64,000 nt of DNA from Crocodylus rhombifer (taxonomy: Eukaryota; Chordata; Crocodylia; Crocodylidae). The position numbers and the translations under genes are program-made. Positions 10,656-23,032 of the stretch are shown here, piece after piece (the stretch's first letter is position 1; each line of letters starts with the position of its first letter). The notes under the pieces are model-generated. The model was not told the DNA's origin. It did no database searches and worked only from the letters and a program-made list of their open reading frames with translations. Where the stretch lies: NCBI GenBank assembly GCA_038503035.1, contig JAVSML010021674.1, forward strand, positions 1 to 64,000, given 5' to 3'.

Positions 10656-11489
10656 TATACTTGCTGAATCACTGCTGTGATTCATGGTGGATCACTTTAG
10701 TTACTCTGCAGAAGAACCAAGTTGTTCTTGCAATTTTAAAATTATATTTACTGGTTGTTTAATTGCAGGGAAAAAGGGTTTTTAACTCTGTTTTTAATAA
10801 GGTTTACATGACCCTGGCTGGCTAATTCAACAATGCTTTTTTAGTCTGCAGTGCCTCCAGGCATAACCTTTCCTGCATTATGTGACATGCGTTTGTTGTT
10901 TCCCCTAGGGAAATAATGTCTTGCATGATGTTATGTCCTGTGCTTACCTACAAACTTGAGCTGTTGGTCTATCCTAGCAGCAAATGGGATTAGTATACTG
11001 GAATTTGTCAGAAAAGGAAAAAGTTTAGGGCCATTCAGACAGCAGAAGTAGAGCAGAAGGGAAGATTTTTTTTACAATTTGAAAGCCTTTTACTTTTTTT
11101 ACCAATCTCATTTTATTTATAGATATTGCTTATGTTTTAATTAGATAAAGTATTTTTCACTTCCCAACTTAAATATTTCATGGTATTAACCATAGGTCTG
11201 TACTAGTAGAGAATTTTCTGTATAGTACAACTCTGGTTTGTTTGGGTTTTTTGAGGAGGGAAAGGCTGTAGAAACTAAAAACTTAAAAATATAGGGTAGT
11301 TGATATACCTGGCCTCCTCTAAGTTTGGTGAGCAATGCTGATTGAAGAAATACCAGCTATCAGTTAACATTTCTTGGTTGTGATGGAGCTTGAGGCGCAG
11401 AAGCAGAAATAGGGTTGAAAGTCATCCTTTTATTAATCTTAATACTCAGGAATGTCAGGAGGTGGTACACATCACAGTGGACATAAGGG
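10656..11489. other. Unassigned AT-rich DNA
   Basis: No gene or recognisable repeat; T-rich and A-rich tracts throughout. Confidence 0.5.
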
Positions 11490-11681
11490 CTAGGGACAGA
11501 CATTACACATACACTGGTTGAAGTGATCAGAAACTACTTTAAACCTGTAACAGAACAGACATCCAGCGCACATAAACCAGTTTGAAAATGGCCAAAACCG
11601 GTTTGATATAAACCTGGTTGAATGTAGTATCAGACTTAACTCATTCAACTCAAACCAGTTTATGCAATGTCTGTCCCAGAC
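11490..11681. mobile_element. MITE with GGGACAGACATT terminal inverted repeats
   Basis: A 190-bp element with about 30-bp imperfect TIRs: left TAGGGACAGACATTACACAT, and right, reverse-complemented, TCTGGGACAGACATTGCATA, both continuing into ACTGGTTTGA-like sequence. The interior repeats AAACCAGTTTGA and AAACCGGTTTGA motifs. No coding capacity and no clear target duplication. Confidence 0.7.
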
Positions 11682-14600
11682 CCCTTGCTGGTTTAAGTTA
11701 AATCAGAGATCCCCAGCATCCTGGTATGCTCTCTGGGCTGGGCTCTGCTCCAGAGAGCTGGGCTGGCCCCTTCCCTCTGCTCTCTGGCCAGAGCAGAGGT
11801 GGGGCATGGCCAGACACTGGCCTGCCATAGCCCCTGAGGCAAATTCCTCTCTCCGTCCCCTCTCCCCTCCACTGGCAAACCTTGTGGACCACAGATGGGG
11901 TTTGTCGGCCCCAGTTGCATCTGCACAGCTTTCCTGCAGCCAGGTAGGGATGGGTTTAATTCCTTCCTCTGTCCAGCTTGCTTGCAGCCAGGGAGGGATT
12001 AATTCTACAGTGGTCCCAGAGCAGGGGAGAGAGGCAAGCTAGTCCCCTCTGTGCAGATCCATGACCTGGGTTGCACCTGTGAGCCCAGAGCTAAGATGTG
12101 CCGGACCAGACTGAGAGGTGGAAAGTGTTGACAAAGACCTGACAATAATCTTACATGTGCTGGAGATGGAGTTAATGGAAGTTGCAGACAGCTTCTGGCT
12201 GCAAGTTACAGACCAGAAGATGCAGAGAGCTACATTTACTTTATGAAGCAGAACGTGTAAAACCTAAACAAAGCCTTTCTGAATGCCTGGCTGTAAGAAG
12301 ACACTCTGCCCTCAGGGTTAGTAAGACTTATGCATGGCTTTATCTTGTCTTCCTTCTTTACATTTTAAGTTAGACTAAGCTGTGTATGCTATGTTTTACT
12401 GGGCTGTATCTTAGCTTAGGCGAAGATTTTTGGTAGTTCCCAGTTGTATTTGCAAATTGCTGTGTTCAATACATATTTGCTTCAGAGAGAGGACTTTTTC
12501 ACCATCCCCACTCAGTGTGGCAGCAGCTCCCCCACACCCCTCCCCACCTACTGCCTGGTGGCTGGCATCCTGTGTATCCTGCTAGTCCCAGCTGGTGCCT
12601 GGCCATGCTCCCTCTGCTACAACAGGGAAGGGTGAGAGTTTTTGAGGGCATTTCTCTTCCCTCCCCTTTGGCAGTGGCTGGCAGGCATGCTCTTGTGCCC
12701 CCTGGCTTCTGGCTTGAGCCACTGCAGGCATGTGGCTGCATTTCCTGATTTAACTGAGACTGTCTGTCCAGTTATTAATCAGGTTAAGCTGTGCAGCTTC
12801 AGCTAACCTGCAAAGAGTGAATCAATTCATGCTCAGGCTTTTTGAATGTCTCTTCCTAGGCCAGAGCAGCATCTGTTTAAATTGCCTTAATCTGTGATGC
12901 ACTAGTGTACATATATCAATGTCTACTACTGTTTTGAATATCAGAGCTTCCTGAAGAAGATCCTACCTGTTAGTGCTGTGTTCGTCAGTGCATGTACAGC
13001 TCAGTACTAATACAAGAGAAATGGTTCTTTAGCCCAAGTAACAGGGGCATGTGCTTTTAAAGGAGTTCTAATCTTGCTGATGGTCAAGTCCTGAGTGACC
13101 CTAATGTACATAATGTCTGCTGATCGTGTATAACTGAAGGATACTTACAGTTTCTCTTAAGGCTCTTATGGCTTATTCCAAGGTACTTGGGTTTACCAGG
13201 GTTTTCTCAAAACTCTTTCGTCTTTGACATACCCTATGGCCACCCCTACAGGAGATGCTAATCCTTAGCAACAAGGCTTTTACTCAGTGGGGTATGGAGA
13301 CTGAGCTCCCAGGGCCAGGAGATCAGTGCTATAAACTTTGTACCCAAAAGTGGAAGGAAACAGACCAGGTCAATATTTTAAAAAGGTGTTAACAAAGCAG
13401 CGGGGGCCCAAAATAGATTTCCCTCTACATTCTTAACATTTGTTGTATTGTTAAGCGGAATCTATCTTTAAAGAAAGAATTAGTCCTCCAAAATGAAGCT
13501 TGCAACAGTAAAGAGGGTTTGAGTGAAACTTCAGCAGTTTTCTAATGGCATGGTAGGGTAACATCTGATTTTATGCAGTGACTTAAGGGCAAATTATGCA
13601 TTATTATTAAATAGTTATCAAGTGTTTGAAATGCAATTTATCTTTTTTAATTAAATCATTTTAGAGGGAATTATTTAAGGCTGCAATTTTAATCAAATGC
13701 TACTTTCTATTGCTGTCTTATCAAGAACTTTATCCACAATATTTAATATTTTATAGAGCCCCGGGCATTATATTATCTTCTCTGATACTGCCAACCTGAT
13801 AAAAAGACTTCACTGTAACTTCTTCACACAGTAGGGCACAAGGTTATTTAACAATTTGTTAAAGGGAAACTGCTTTGAAAACACAGCAGCATTACAAAGC
13901 ACAGTAATGTTATGCAAAATAATAATCAGAGAATTACCCAACATTTTATATAGACTATTCACACACTATTCAATTACTGAAGATCTTTTCTTCTTGTGCT
14001 AGTAATTTTGAAGCCAAAATCAGCTGTGATGTGTAAATGAATGTAATTACATTGACATTTAGTGGAGCTGAACCCTCTTGAATTTGTTCCATAATGATGG
14101 TATCTATTAAAATTAGTGGGTAAGAGAGAGGTGATGTGTGCAGATATACCTATCTTGTCCCTTTCTTTGTATGTGTATATAATCCAATGGTAGTGCAGCA
14201 GCAGTGAGCATCAGACAACCAAAGAAGTCTGTATTGACTGGCCACCCCACTTTGAACAGACTTGGAAGTATACCTGAATTTGCTAGCATTGGTTGATGCC
14301 TGACATCTATCACTATTATTCCTAAGCAGCAGTTGTTTTACCTGAGTGCAATGTCAGAGAAAGAGACTCATCCTGAATCAAAGGGGCATGCTGAAAATCT
14401 GTACACTCTTTTCTCCTTCAGCTGAGTTTGGAGATATTTAAGAAAGTTGGCTTTCTCAGGTTGTTTTGAGATCTTCATCAACAACTAGCCCAATGCTTTT
14501 CATGAGGACAAGGGTCACCATGTGGGTGAATAATTTTGAGTGAAGTAAATGAGAGTGAGTCAGGCCAGGCTCAGTCTTGCAAGCCCTGGTTTTGCTGGCC

Positions 14601-15596
14601 CAGGTTCAGTGAAACACTTAAGTAAGTACTCAATTTTAAGAACTTACACATTTCCACTGAACTCTTCTTAATATTGTTTAGCTAATTGCATGTGTGATTT
14701 CATTAACCAATGCTTCATTGATATCTTAATTATGATAGTGTTGCTCATGTCTGCAGCTCGTTTAATTTAATAGGAAGTGAAAGCAATTCATAATTTGTGT
14801 ACAGAAGCTCTGAAATGCAGCCACCTTGAGACTGGGTATCAGCCAGCTGGCATTGAGAGGATCTTAGGGAAAGGTACTGTATCATGCCATCTTCTATAGC
14901 CATGTGCTTGCTAAGTGACGTCTTTCAAAGCCATAATATCTTTTCTCCATATAGTGCTGTGCCTTCAAGCAAATATGCTCAATCCTTTCCTTGTGATTTT
15001 CTTCCACTGGTGTGCACATCCTTATGTGAATTTTAAGGAGGAAAGCAATGAATGGCAACTGAATACAAGCCTGTAGATGGGGTTAGAGAGAGAACTACAT
15101 TTAAATGGGAGCAGAAATTTCACCTCTTGCATTCTCTCGCACACATACAATTCTATGGGAGAAAAATGTGTGCTGCTTTCTGTGCAATCACATTTCCCTT
15201 TCAAGAAATGACTGTTTTCCACTTGGATGAGAAAGCAGCACATTTGACTTTACTTTCACTTTGTGGCTTTACGTTCCTTTCTGAAATCAACTCAAGAGCT
15301 TTTCCTTCTGTGTAGCATCCATATGGAAATTACTCATAAAAATGAATATATACAAAAAGTTGACATATTGTGGTACAATAATTACCACAGCTATTTCTTT
15401 ATATTCACAATAGGAAATATTTGCACCACCTTAGATGTCACAGTACAGTAACTATATGAAAGGTTGGCCTACTTCCTGGTGCTCACTGTTATTTCCATCC
15501 ACATTTTCATTTTCATCTGTCTATTTCCAGCCTCAGATACTTCTTTTGTTAAGCATTTTAATATTAATCATTCTTGTGTCAGCTGGGCATTATGAG
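11682..15596. other. Unassigned DNA, 3.9 kb
   Basis: A moderately GC-rich stretch (11690-12750) followed by AT-rich DNA. No domain-bearing frame, tRNA or transposon ends were recognised. The AT-rich stretch 13560-14060, with AAATCATTTTAGAGGGAATT-like sequence, lacks repeat features and is a candidate for ancient unique sequence. Confidence 0.5.
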
Positions 15597-16470
15597 AGAT
15601 TTCACAGATTTCACAGACATTGGGGCTGGAAGGGACCTTGGAAGATCATCGAGTCCAGCGCCCCACTCGAAGGGCAGGAAGTCAGCTGGGGTCATAGGAT
15701 CCCAGCAAGATGAGCATCCAATTTGCTCTTGAAGGTGTTCAATGCGAGTGATTGAACCACCTCCGATGGCAGGCTATTCCAGACCTTGGAGGCTCAGACA
15801 GTAAAGAAATTCTTCTTTATGTCCAGCCTGAAATGGTCTTGCAGTAGTTTATAACTGTTTGACTTTGTCATCCCTTGGGGCACTCTGGTGAACAAACGTT
15901 CCCCCAGATCCTGGTGGTCACCCCTGATAAACTTATAGGTGGCCATCAGATCACCCCTGAGCCTGCGCTTTTCTAGGCTAAAGAGCTCCATGGCTCTCAG
16001 CCTGTCGTCATAAGGTCTGTTTTCCTGACCTCTGATCATGCGCGTGGCTCTTCTCTGGACTCTCTCAAGCTTTTCCATATCCTTTTTGAATTGTGGAGCC
16101 CAAAACTGGATTGCAGCCTCAGCAAGGTCGAGTACAAGGGGAGAATGACGTCCCGGGATTTGCTTGAGAAGCATCTATGGATGCAAGCCAGCATTTTGGT
16201 CGCTTTACTAGCCGCAGCATCACGTTGCAGGATCATGTTCATCTTGTGGTCAATGATAACCCCCAAGTCTCTTTCTTCCATAGTGCTAGCCAGCGTAGCA
16301 CTGTCGAGCCTATATGGATGCTGCAGGTTTTTCCTCCCAAGGTAGAGAAGCTTGCATTTTTCAGTGTTAAACACCATGAGGTTCTCATCTGCCCATTTGC
16401 TGAGCTTGTCCAGGTCAGCCTGGATCGCCCTCCTGTCTTCTGGTGTGGATGCTTTGCCCCAAAGAATTTG
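15597..16470 (-). mobile_element. CR1 LINE, 5'-truncated 3' end
   Basis: On the minus strand the copy encodes the reverse transcriptase C-terminal part from WGKASTPEDR through CKLLYLGRKN, MNMILQRDAA, KDMEKLERVQRRATRMIRGQ and LEKRRLRGDLMATYKFI. It ends at 15597 with the tail CTGTGAAATCTGTGAAAT. Two overlapping frames (16036-16509 and 15794-16174) join only through a frameshift. The inserted fragment is about 0.87 kb and non-functional. Confidence 0.95.
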
Positions 16471-18519
16471 CATATATGAGGAACAGTAGCATAACTTATA
16501 GGGAGGCAACTGGCACAGGAGCTCTGAGTCTTGAGTTTTGGGGGTTCACAAAAATATCTGTTGCCACATCTGTTGGCTAGATGCACTGTTGCTGCCGCCC
16601 CAGGCATAGAACTGTCCTGTTATGCCTCTGCTGACTTGTACAGTTCAATACCATAGACAGACCTCTCATACTAGCCAAAGTTCACATGCTCATGTCCTGA
16701 ATAGTGTTCAACAACATCCTTTTTTCTAAGACTAATAAATTGGCTGAAAATTGTAGTTTTCAGAGAAACCAAAACTGGTCCCTCAATTGGGTCAAATTCT
16801 GCCAATAGGTTCAACTTAAGGAGTGGAAAAATTGGAAAAATTTTATTTTGATGTCCTGATTTTCTCATTGAAACAGTTTCATTTTGCATTTGATCTCTTT
16901 TCTGTTGAAAACATGATCAAATAATCTGAAAACTAAGATCAACATTTCATTACAAGTTTGAACAAAATGTTTGTCAGATCAAAATATTTTTCCCTGTTTA
17001 ATCATCAAACAAAACAAAAATAAAAATAATGACTTTTGCTGCTCAAATAAGGCAAAGAATCAGAACACTGGCTTAACCAGAATCTTTTTTGATGCTTTGT
17101 ACATCTCAGTGGGCCAAATTCCTTATATGCTTCCATCTGTTTTACCTAATTCTTGCAACAGCCAGAGGGTTCTAGTGCATGTGGCTAACTGGATTGTAAC
17201 CAGCATTACAACTCAGCTACAAAATAACTGCAAATAGGCTAAGTTGGTTATCAAAAAGGTTACTTTGCAATTTGTAGGATGGGAAAACTATCAAAATAAT
17301 TTTTCCATTTTCACCTGGAAGGCATCTGCCATCTGTAGGATCAGTGAGGGATATGGAAGCAGAGATCAACAAAAATTTCCTTTTGGACTGTAGGCCTAGG
17401 AAAGAAAAGGTCTCCCAACAGTCAACAGATAACACTGTGGAAGAGGGGATATCTCTATGCTTTCCTGCTGCTTTCCTGAGACATTCTTTTTTCTTCTTCC
17501 AATCTAACCGCAGATTTGTCATTCATCTCTTCTTCCCTGCCCCTTCCCAAACATATGCCAGGAAGAGCAGAAGTTTCTTTATCAAATACTCGTATGATGT
17601 GTGATTCTCCTTGATAGCTGTCAGTCTGCCAGACTTATAATGGAGGGGGCATCTATAGAATTTTTTCAAGGAGCAGTTGCCTCTTTGGTCTTTAAGTGAC
17701 ACCAACAAACCCAACTCTGCCTCCTATCTAAACCTCCATTTTCTCCCCCTCTACATAGTGCATTTTTTCAACTTAAGCTCCAGCTTAGGAGCTGATTATT
17801 TTATCTGCACATTAATTGTTTGGGATAAACTGGGAGAAGTCTATAAAAAGAAGCCTTCAAGAAGGAGACTTGATGCAAAACCTGGAGTGCTCACAGCAAA
17901 CAGAATACCCTGGCATTGTTCCATACTCATTCTTCCTCAGCTGTTAGACATAAAAGATCTTAGAACTGATAATCAGAATGCTAATTACAGCATGACCCAC
18001 ACAAAACAAAATATCAGTGATTGGGCTTGTTGACATGGCGTGTAATTGCCTTTAAAGAAGGAGTCGCCTTAAGTTCTGTTTACAATAATTCTTTATTAGT
18101 GGCAGATGAAACATCAAAAACTTCAAAGATTCATTTTGGCTAAGCATCCAGGGAACCTGAAGCTTTTCCAAATTTCTTTCTGGTTTAGGAATCAGATAGG
18201 ATCACACATTTTTATCCAGGAAGCAGTGGAAATTGCAAGACGAGTATGAGCACAGTAATGGAAGCCAGATACTTCTGAGCTGTGATCTGAGTTCTGATGC
18301 TAGCTCCAAATATGACTTTGAGCAAGGGGCTCTGAGGATTTGGGAATCAGTGCTGAGCCTGTTTCGTTCTTAGCAAAATAGCATCATTGAAATGATTTGG
18401 ATTAATTTTCTATCCACTCTTTTGTCTCCTCTACATTTTTAAAAGGAAAGAAATGAGGTAAAATTACAGCAGCATGCACTCTTTTGGACTGGTATATAAA
18501 GTCCTGGTACGATTTTAAT
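16471..18519. other. Unassigned AT-rich DNA
   Basis: No supported gene. Short frames on both strands are uninformative. Position 16800-17000 is rich in AATTTTATTTTGATG-like tracts of unclear origin. Confidence 0.5.
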
Positions 18520-19000
18520 AGATTTAGTAGACATCTAGGATTGGAAGGGACCTATTAGATCATCATGTCTGACCCCTGCTCTGGGCAGGACAGAGTGCTG
18601 GGGTTAAGTAACCCCAGCCAGGTGCTGTCTAATCTCCTTTTATATGCCTCCAAGGTAAGGGAAAGCACCACCTCCCTTGGAAGCCCGTTCCACATTTTGG
18701 CGACCCTCACAGTAAAGAATTTTTTCCTGATGTCCAATCTAGATCTGCTCTCCTTCAGTTTATGGCTGTTGTATCTAGTAACCCCAAGGGGTGCCCAGGT
18801 AAACATAGTATCCCCTATTCCCTGCTGCCCCCTCCCCCCCAGTGAGCTTGTAGACAGTCACAAGATCACCTCAGCCTTCTCTTGTGAAGGCTGAAGAGAT
18901 TCAGGTCCCTCCATGTGTCTTCATAGGATCTTACCTGCAGGCCCTCAACCATATAAGTATCCCTCCTCTGAACCTTTTCCATGTTAACCACATCCTGTAG
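18520..19000 (-). mobile_element. CR1 LINE 3' end fragment
   Basis: Minus-strand translation shows the CR1 ORF2 C-terminus (PLGVTRYNSHKLKESRSRLD, then FFTVRVAKMWNGLPREVVLS) and a 3' UTR with the GACATGATGATCTAATAGG-type block. The tail is degenerate. The 5' limit near 19000 lies in sequence equivalent to ERVQR... of ORF2. It may or may not belong to the 5' CR1 piece that starts 260 bp away on the same strand. Confidence 0.9.
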
Positions 19001-19240
19001 ATAATGACCCCATTGAAATGACTCCATAATGATTACATAATAACCTCATCAAAATTTAGTGTGACATCTAAGTAGCCTAAAACATCAGGAAAATAGGACC
19101 AAATTTGGTGTGCCCCTTTTTCACCCAGTTTTCCCTTTTGCCTAAATGCAGCATGATGAAGCCTTCTTGCATAAGCTTTAAGTCTTATTCTATAAGGCAG
19201 TGGTGCTCTACCTGAGCATAAGGGGAGTTAACAACAGCAG

Positions 19241-19783
19241 TTAAACCATAAAAACACAAGCCAGAGATCCACTGCTTTGCGACCGCTCGGATTTTGCAGA
19301 GTGATCTTCCCACGAGATGTCCGGGTAATTGAAGTCACCCATGACAACCAAGGTCCTGGAGCAAGCGGCCTCAGTCAGTTCCTGGGTGAACTCCTGGTCA
19401 AGCTCAGGACTTTGAGTGGGAGGTCTGTAGTAGACTCCCACCGTTGTGTCCCCTGTGCCGTATTTCCCACGAATTTTTACCCAGAGGGTCTCTAGCTGTC
19501 CATGCCAGTCGCCAACATCAGCTTGCAGGGACATGTAGCTTTCCTTGACATAGAGAGCTACACCCCCGCCCCTTTTGTCAACACGATCCCTCCTGTACAG
19601 GGTATAGCCCTCTATACCCACGGTCCAGTCATGGATGGAGTCCCACCAGGTCTCCGTTATCCCAATGACATCACATTTCTTTGCACTGAGCAGGAGGACG
19701 AGTTCATCCTGCTTGTTGCCCAGGCTCCTGGCATTAGTGTACAGGCAGGCAAGTGTGCCCTTGGGGGCTCTTGCTTTGCCCAC
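19241..19783 (-). pseudogene. CR1 ORF2 N-terminal fragment (endonuclease)
   Basis: The ATG lies 116 bp after the ORF1 stop. The encoded piece has the apurinic-like endonuclease motifs of CR1 ORF2: LYTNARSLGNKQDEL near residue 15, ITETWWDSIHDW, RGGGVALYVKESY and MGDFNYPDISWEDH. The endonuclease nicks target DNA to prime reverse transcription. Frame and motifs are intact up to the break at about 19262, after which the reading runs into unrelated sequence. The C-terminal endonuclease residues (SDH motif) and all of RT are missing. Confidence 0.93.
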
Positions 19784-21340
19784 AGATTGTGCCAGGGCTG
19801 AGGCAGGGGTGGGCTCCCTTAAGTGCCTTGGTCTGCTGGCTTTGCAAGGGTCGCTCAGCGGGCCAGCAGTGGCAGTAGTCCCCCCATTCCCCAGCAGGCT
19901 TAGTTTAAAGCCCGGTGGAGCAGGTCAGCCAGCCTGGCTGAGAAGAGCCTCCTCCCCAGGGGAGAGAGGTGGAGGCCATCTCTTCCCAGCAGCTCGCCGC
20001 CTCTCTCACCAAAGAGCGGGCTGTGGTCATGGAAGCCAAAGCCTTCCCGATGACACCAATGCCGCAGTCTGTGGTTGACTACGTGGATTCTCCTCTCCCT
20101 CCTCAGCCCATAGCCCGAGACTGGGAGGATGGATGAAAACACCACCTGAGCTCCCAGACCCCTAAGCCCCACTCCCAACTCCCTGTAGCGCCTCATGACC
20201 TGGCTGGGGGTGCTCCGAGCCGTGTCATTGGTGCCCATGTGAATAAGGAGCATGGGGTAGTGGACTGTGGGCCGGAAGAGCTGCGGGATCCTCTCCGCAA
20301 TGTCTCGGATGCGGGCCCCCGGGAAGCAGCAGACTTTCCGGGCTAAGGGGTCGGGGCGGCAGATTGCCCCCTCGGTCCCCCGCAGGATGGAGTCTCCCAC
20401 AACAAACACCTTTCGCTTTGTCTTGGGGAGAGCGGGGCCAGTAGCTGCGGTCGAGCCTGGGTTGCCTGCGGGAGCCGGCAACTGAGCAGTCTCTGCTGGG
20501 GCTGCAAGAGGTGCGAACCTGTTGCTAAACTCCGGCGAGGGAGGGCCCTTGGTGCGGCGAGCCTTCGGGCCCTTAACCACCTTGGTCCATGCCCCTGACT
20601 GGGCAGAGCAGGAGGTCCCAGAGTCCTCCTTAGTCATGGAGGGAGACGGAGCTCTCCCCTGCGGCTCCCGGGGGAGAAGGGCCTGGCAGTAGGAGTCTAT
20701 CTCCTGCTCGCAGTCCCTGATGGCACGCAGTCTCTGGACTGTGGCCTGGAGCTCCTCCAGCTGGCGCGCCAGAGACCCCAGGAGGGAGCAGACCCTGCAA
20801 GGGGAGGTGGCCATGCTCCCGGGCCCCAGAGCCTGAAAAAGGGACAGGCAGCCGCTGCAGCCAAGAGCCAGGGGCTCTGTCTGCGTGGAGCCCGGGACCA
20901 TGGGCTCCGTCTGGGCGGCCGTCTCTGAGGTGCCCGATGGAGGGGCCACAGAGCCCGAGGGGACCCTCGGGGTGCGGCGCGTGCCCATCCGTGTCATGCC
21001 TCTGGTAGGCTGGCTACGGCTGGGGCTGGCTATGGCTGGGGGGGTCGCAGGCAGGGTCTCGTGCCCTCCCGCGCCCTCCCCTGTGCGAACTCCACGCTAA
21101 CTCGAGCGCCTGTTTGCGCAGCCTGTTCGCGTGGCTCCCTGGGGGGCTGGGCCAAGTAGGGGCCTGGGCGGGGGCTTGACCCAGCCCGGCTCCAGGCAGA
21201 GGCCTCCTCCCAGGGAGCAAGGAGTTAACCCCTTCCCACCACGAGCCCGCTTACCTCCGGCTGTGCTAGGGGTCGGCAGGGGGCTTGGTGGCTGCTGAGG
21301 GGGTGTCTGGGGGGCTTCGGGGGAGCGGGGGCGCAGCGGG
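19262..21340 (-). mobile_element. CR1 LINE 5' half: 5' UTR, ORF1 and start of ORF2
   Basis: In minus-strand order it contains a GC-rich 5' region (21340-20998), an open ORF1 (20997-19900), and ORF2 from 19783 breaking off within the endonuclease domain at about 19262. It lacks the RT domain and the 3' end. This is unusual, because CR1 copies are normally made from the 3' end. The right edge abuts a plus-strand CR1 3' end at about 21341. Confidence 0.9.
19900..20997 (-). CDS. CR1 ORF1 protein with SGNH esterase domain, 365 aa, open
   Basis: An uninterrupted 365-codon frame. Residues 1-60 are low-complexity with CSGC at 47-50, and CRVC follows at 67-70, giving a CxxC...CxxC pair that could bind zinc. 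Residues 73-100 are predicted coiled coil (heptad leucines). From residue 195 there is an SGNH hydrolase/esterase domain: GDS at 201-203 (nucleophile Ser203), GTND at 255-258, and D340 and H343 in RDGLHLSPLG. All SGNH blocks are therefore present. Esterase-bearing ORF1 proteins are known for CR1; they accompany ORF2 in the RNP and may aid membrane or RNP interactions. The frame is open, but the copy has lost its RT and 3' end, so autonomous mobility is excluded. Host use is speculation. Confidence 0.92.
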   Translation of the reverse strand: MTRMGTRRTPRVPSGSVAPPSGTSETAAQTEPMVPGSTQTEPLALGCSGCLSLFQALGPGSMATSPCRVCSLLGSLARQLEELQATVQRLRAIRDCEQEIDSYCQALLPREPQGRAPSPSMTKEDSGTSCSAQSGAWTKVVKGPKARRTKGPPSPEFSNRFAPLAAPAETAQLPAPAGNPGSTAATGPALPKTKRKVFVVGDSILRGTEGAICRPDPLARKVCCFPGARIRDIAERIPQLFRPTVHYPMLLIHMGTNDTARSTPSQVMRRYRELGVGLRGLGAQVVFSSILPVSGYGLRRERRIHVVNHRLRHWCHREGFGFHDHSPLFGERGGELLGRDGLHLSPLGRRLFSARLADLLHRALN

Positions 21341-21600
21341 ACAGAACAAGGATCAATGGTCTGAAGTTGCAGCAAGGGAAGTTTAAGTTAGATATTAGGA
21401 AGACTTCTCACTAGGAGGGTACTAAAGCACTGGAACAGGTTATCCAGACTCTCTATCCTTGAAGATTTTTAACACCTAGCTAGACAAAACCTTAGTTGTG
21501 ATGATTTAGTTGGTAATGGTCCTGCCTTGGGGAGGGGGTTGGACTAGATGACCTCCTGATGTCCCTTCCAATGCTAATTATCTGTGATTCTGTGAAATCA
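21341..21600 (+). mobile_element. CR1 LINE 3' end fragment
   Basis: Begins abruptly with GACAGAACAAGGATCAATGG and runs through the end of ORF2 and the 3' UTR (TTGGACTAGATGACCTCCTG) to the tail TCTGTGATTCTGTGAAATC. The subfamily matches the copies at 34977 and 51245. It directly abuts the minus-strand CR1 5' half. Confidence 0.92.
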
Positions 21601-23032
21601 CAGAGTTGCAATTTTCTTCTGGGCAGATTTGTCATGTGTTGTGGGTGTGATGCAGTTAAGATATGGAATTTTCTGTTACCAGGAAGGACACTCTGGGGCA
21701 AATCCTGTTCTCTGTTACCCCAGTACTAATAGCTCTACAAACATGCAATTGCACTGGTATAGCAGAAGGAAGAATGTATTCCTGTGCACAGCATGTTTTG
21801 TTGTACATCCAAAGTATCAGGGAGTCATGATTTTAAGGGCTGATTCTGCAGTTCATTATTTATACAGGAAAGTCTTTACTCATATGTGAAGTTGTTATCA
21901 AGGTCAGACAACTAATGTACATTGAAGAGGGTAAGTAAAGTGATGACTGCAGAGAAGAATGTGTGACAAGCTATAAAACGATGGTAGCTAATTTTGGATT
22001 AATGAGCCTTTTAAAATGAAGCCTGATGAGGGCAAAAGGTGCTATATAGAATATTACCTTGCTTCATTTGAAGCATTTGGATATAGGAGCATCTCAGAAT
22101 ACAAGCAAATTTTGCCTTTGGGTTAATTTTCAAAACATTCAGCGTGAATGTGAGGGAAAATGATTATCATATCTCCCTTAGGCTGAGCATTTTTATCCAG
22201 AATGCAGGACACGTGATTTTTGTCTGAAGCACACAAAGCAGACACCTTGCTCAGAGTAAAAGGTTTAGTCTGGGTGAGAGCATTTTTTTCTGTGTGTTGG
22301 CTTTTGTTAGAATAGCTATTTCCTCCCATCCATATGATTTCTTGCTGCTTCCTTTCAGCGAGTGCATGCCACCTTTGTCAGTTCTGTAAATCTAAATAAG
22401 ATGGGACATACACAGCAGCCTTTAATTTTCATCTCAGTTGGAAAATAAGATGAGCTGTTCCACTTTCCCCATGAAATAATAGGGCTATGTTCTTAAAGGA
22501 TGATGCCCAGCTGAGAGAACAAAAGAGCCACACACCCTGGAAAGAGGTAGCAGCCTCTATGAAATCATGATTATCTGTCAGGGCCTTTTATAGAAGTCAC
22601 ATGGCTTGGGCAGGTCTCTGTTAGGAGGGGGCCGCAATCTCAAATTGTCCTTTCTTTTGAGGTGGAGAAGAGATGAGGTGGAGGGGATGCTTTTGTGTTG
22701 TTTTATCTCTTCTTTGTCCTTATTGGAAAATAAATCATGTGCATGCATTTCGTGGAGATTTGGTGGTAATCATCCAGGAAATGTGCTCTTAGAGTAGGAA
22801 AGGTAGCAAAGACTTTAGCCATACAGAGTTCTTTACTTTATTGTTCTTGTTGGTTTTTCATTTAAATACCCATAGTATAATAACCCACATCTATAATAAT
22901 CCACATCTAGAAATAACTCTGAATCCAAATCCCCTCTGATTTGGATACCTGAAATCTAGATTCTAATTCTATACTTTGCTTCCATTTCAGTTTTTAATAA
23001 ATGGTGACACATCTATATCATTCTCAGGGCTT
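21601..23032. other. Unassigned DNA
   Basis: No supported gene or repeat in this AT-rich stretch. Confidence 0.5.

Noticed and set aside
19001..19261. Possible tRNA or SINE promoter between the CR1 pieces
   Set aside because: No A and B box pair or cloverleaf could be supported.
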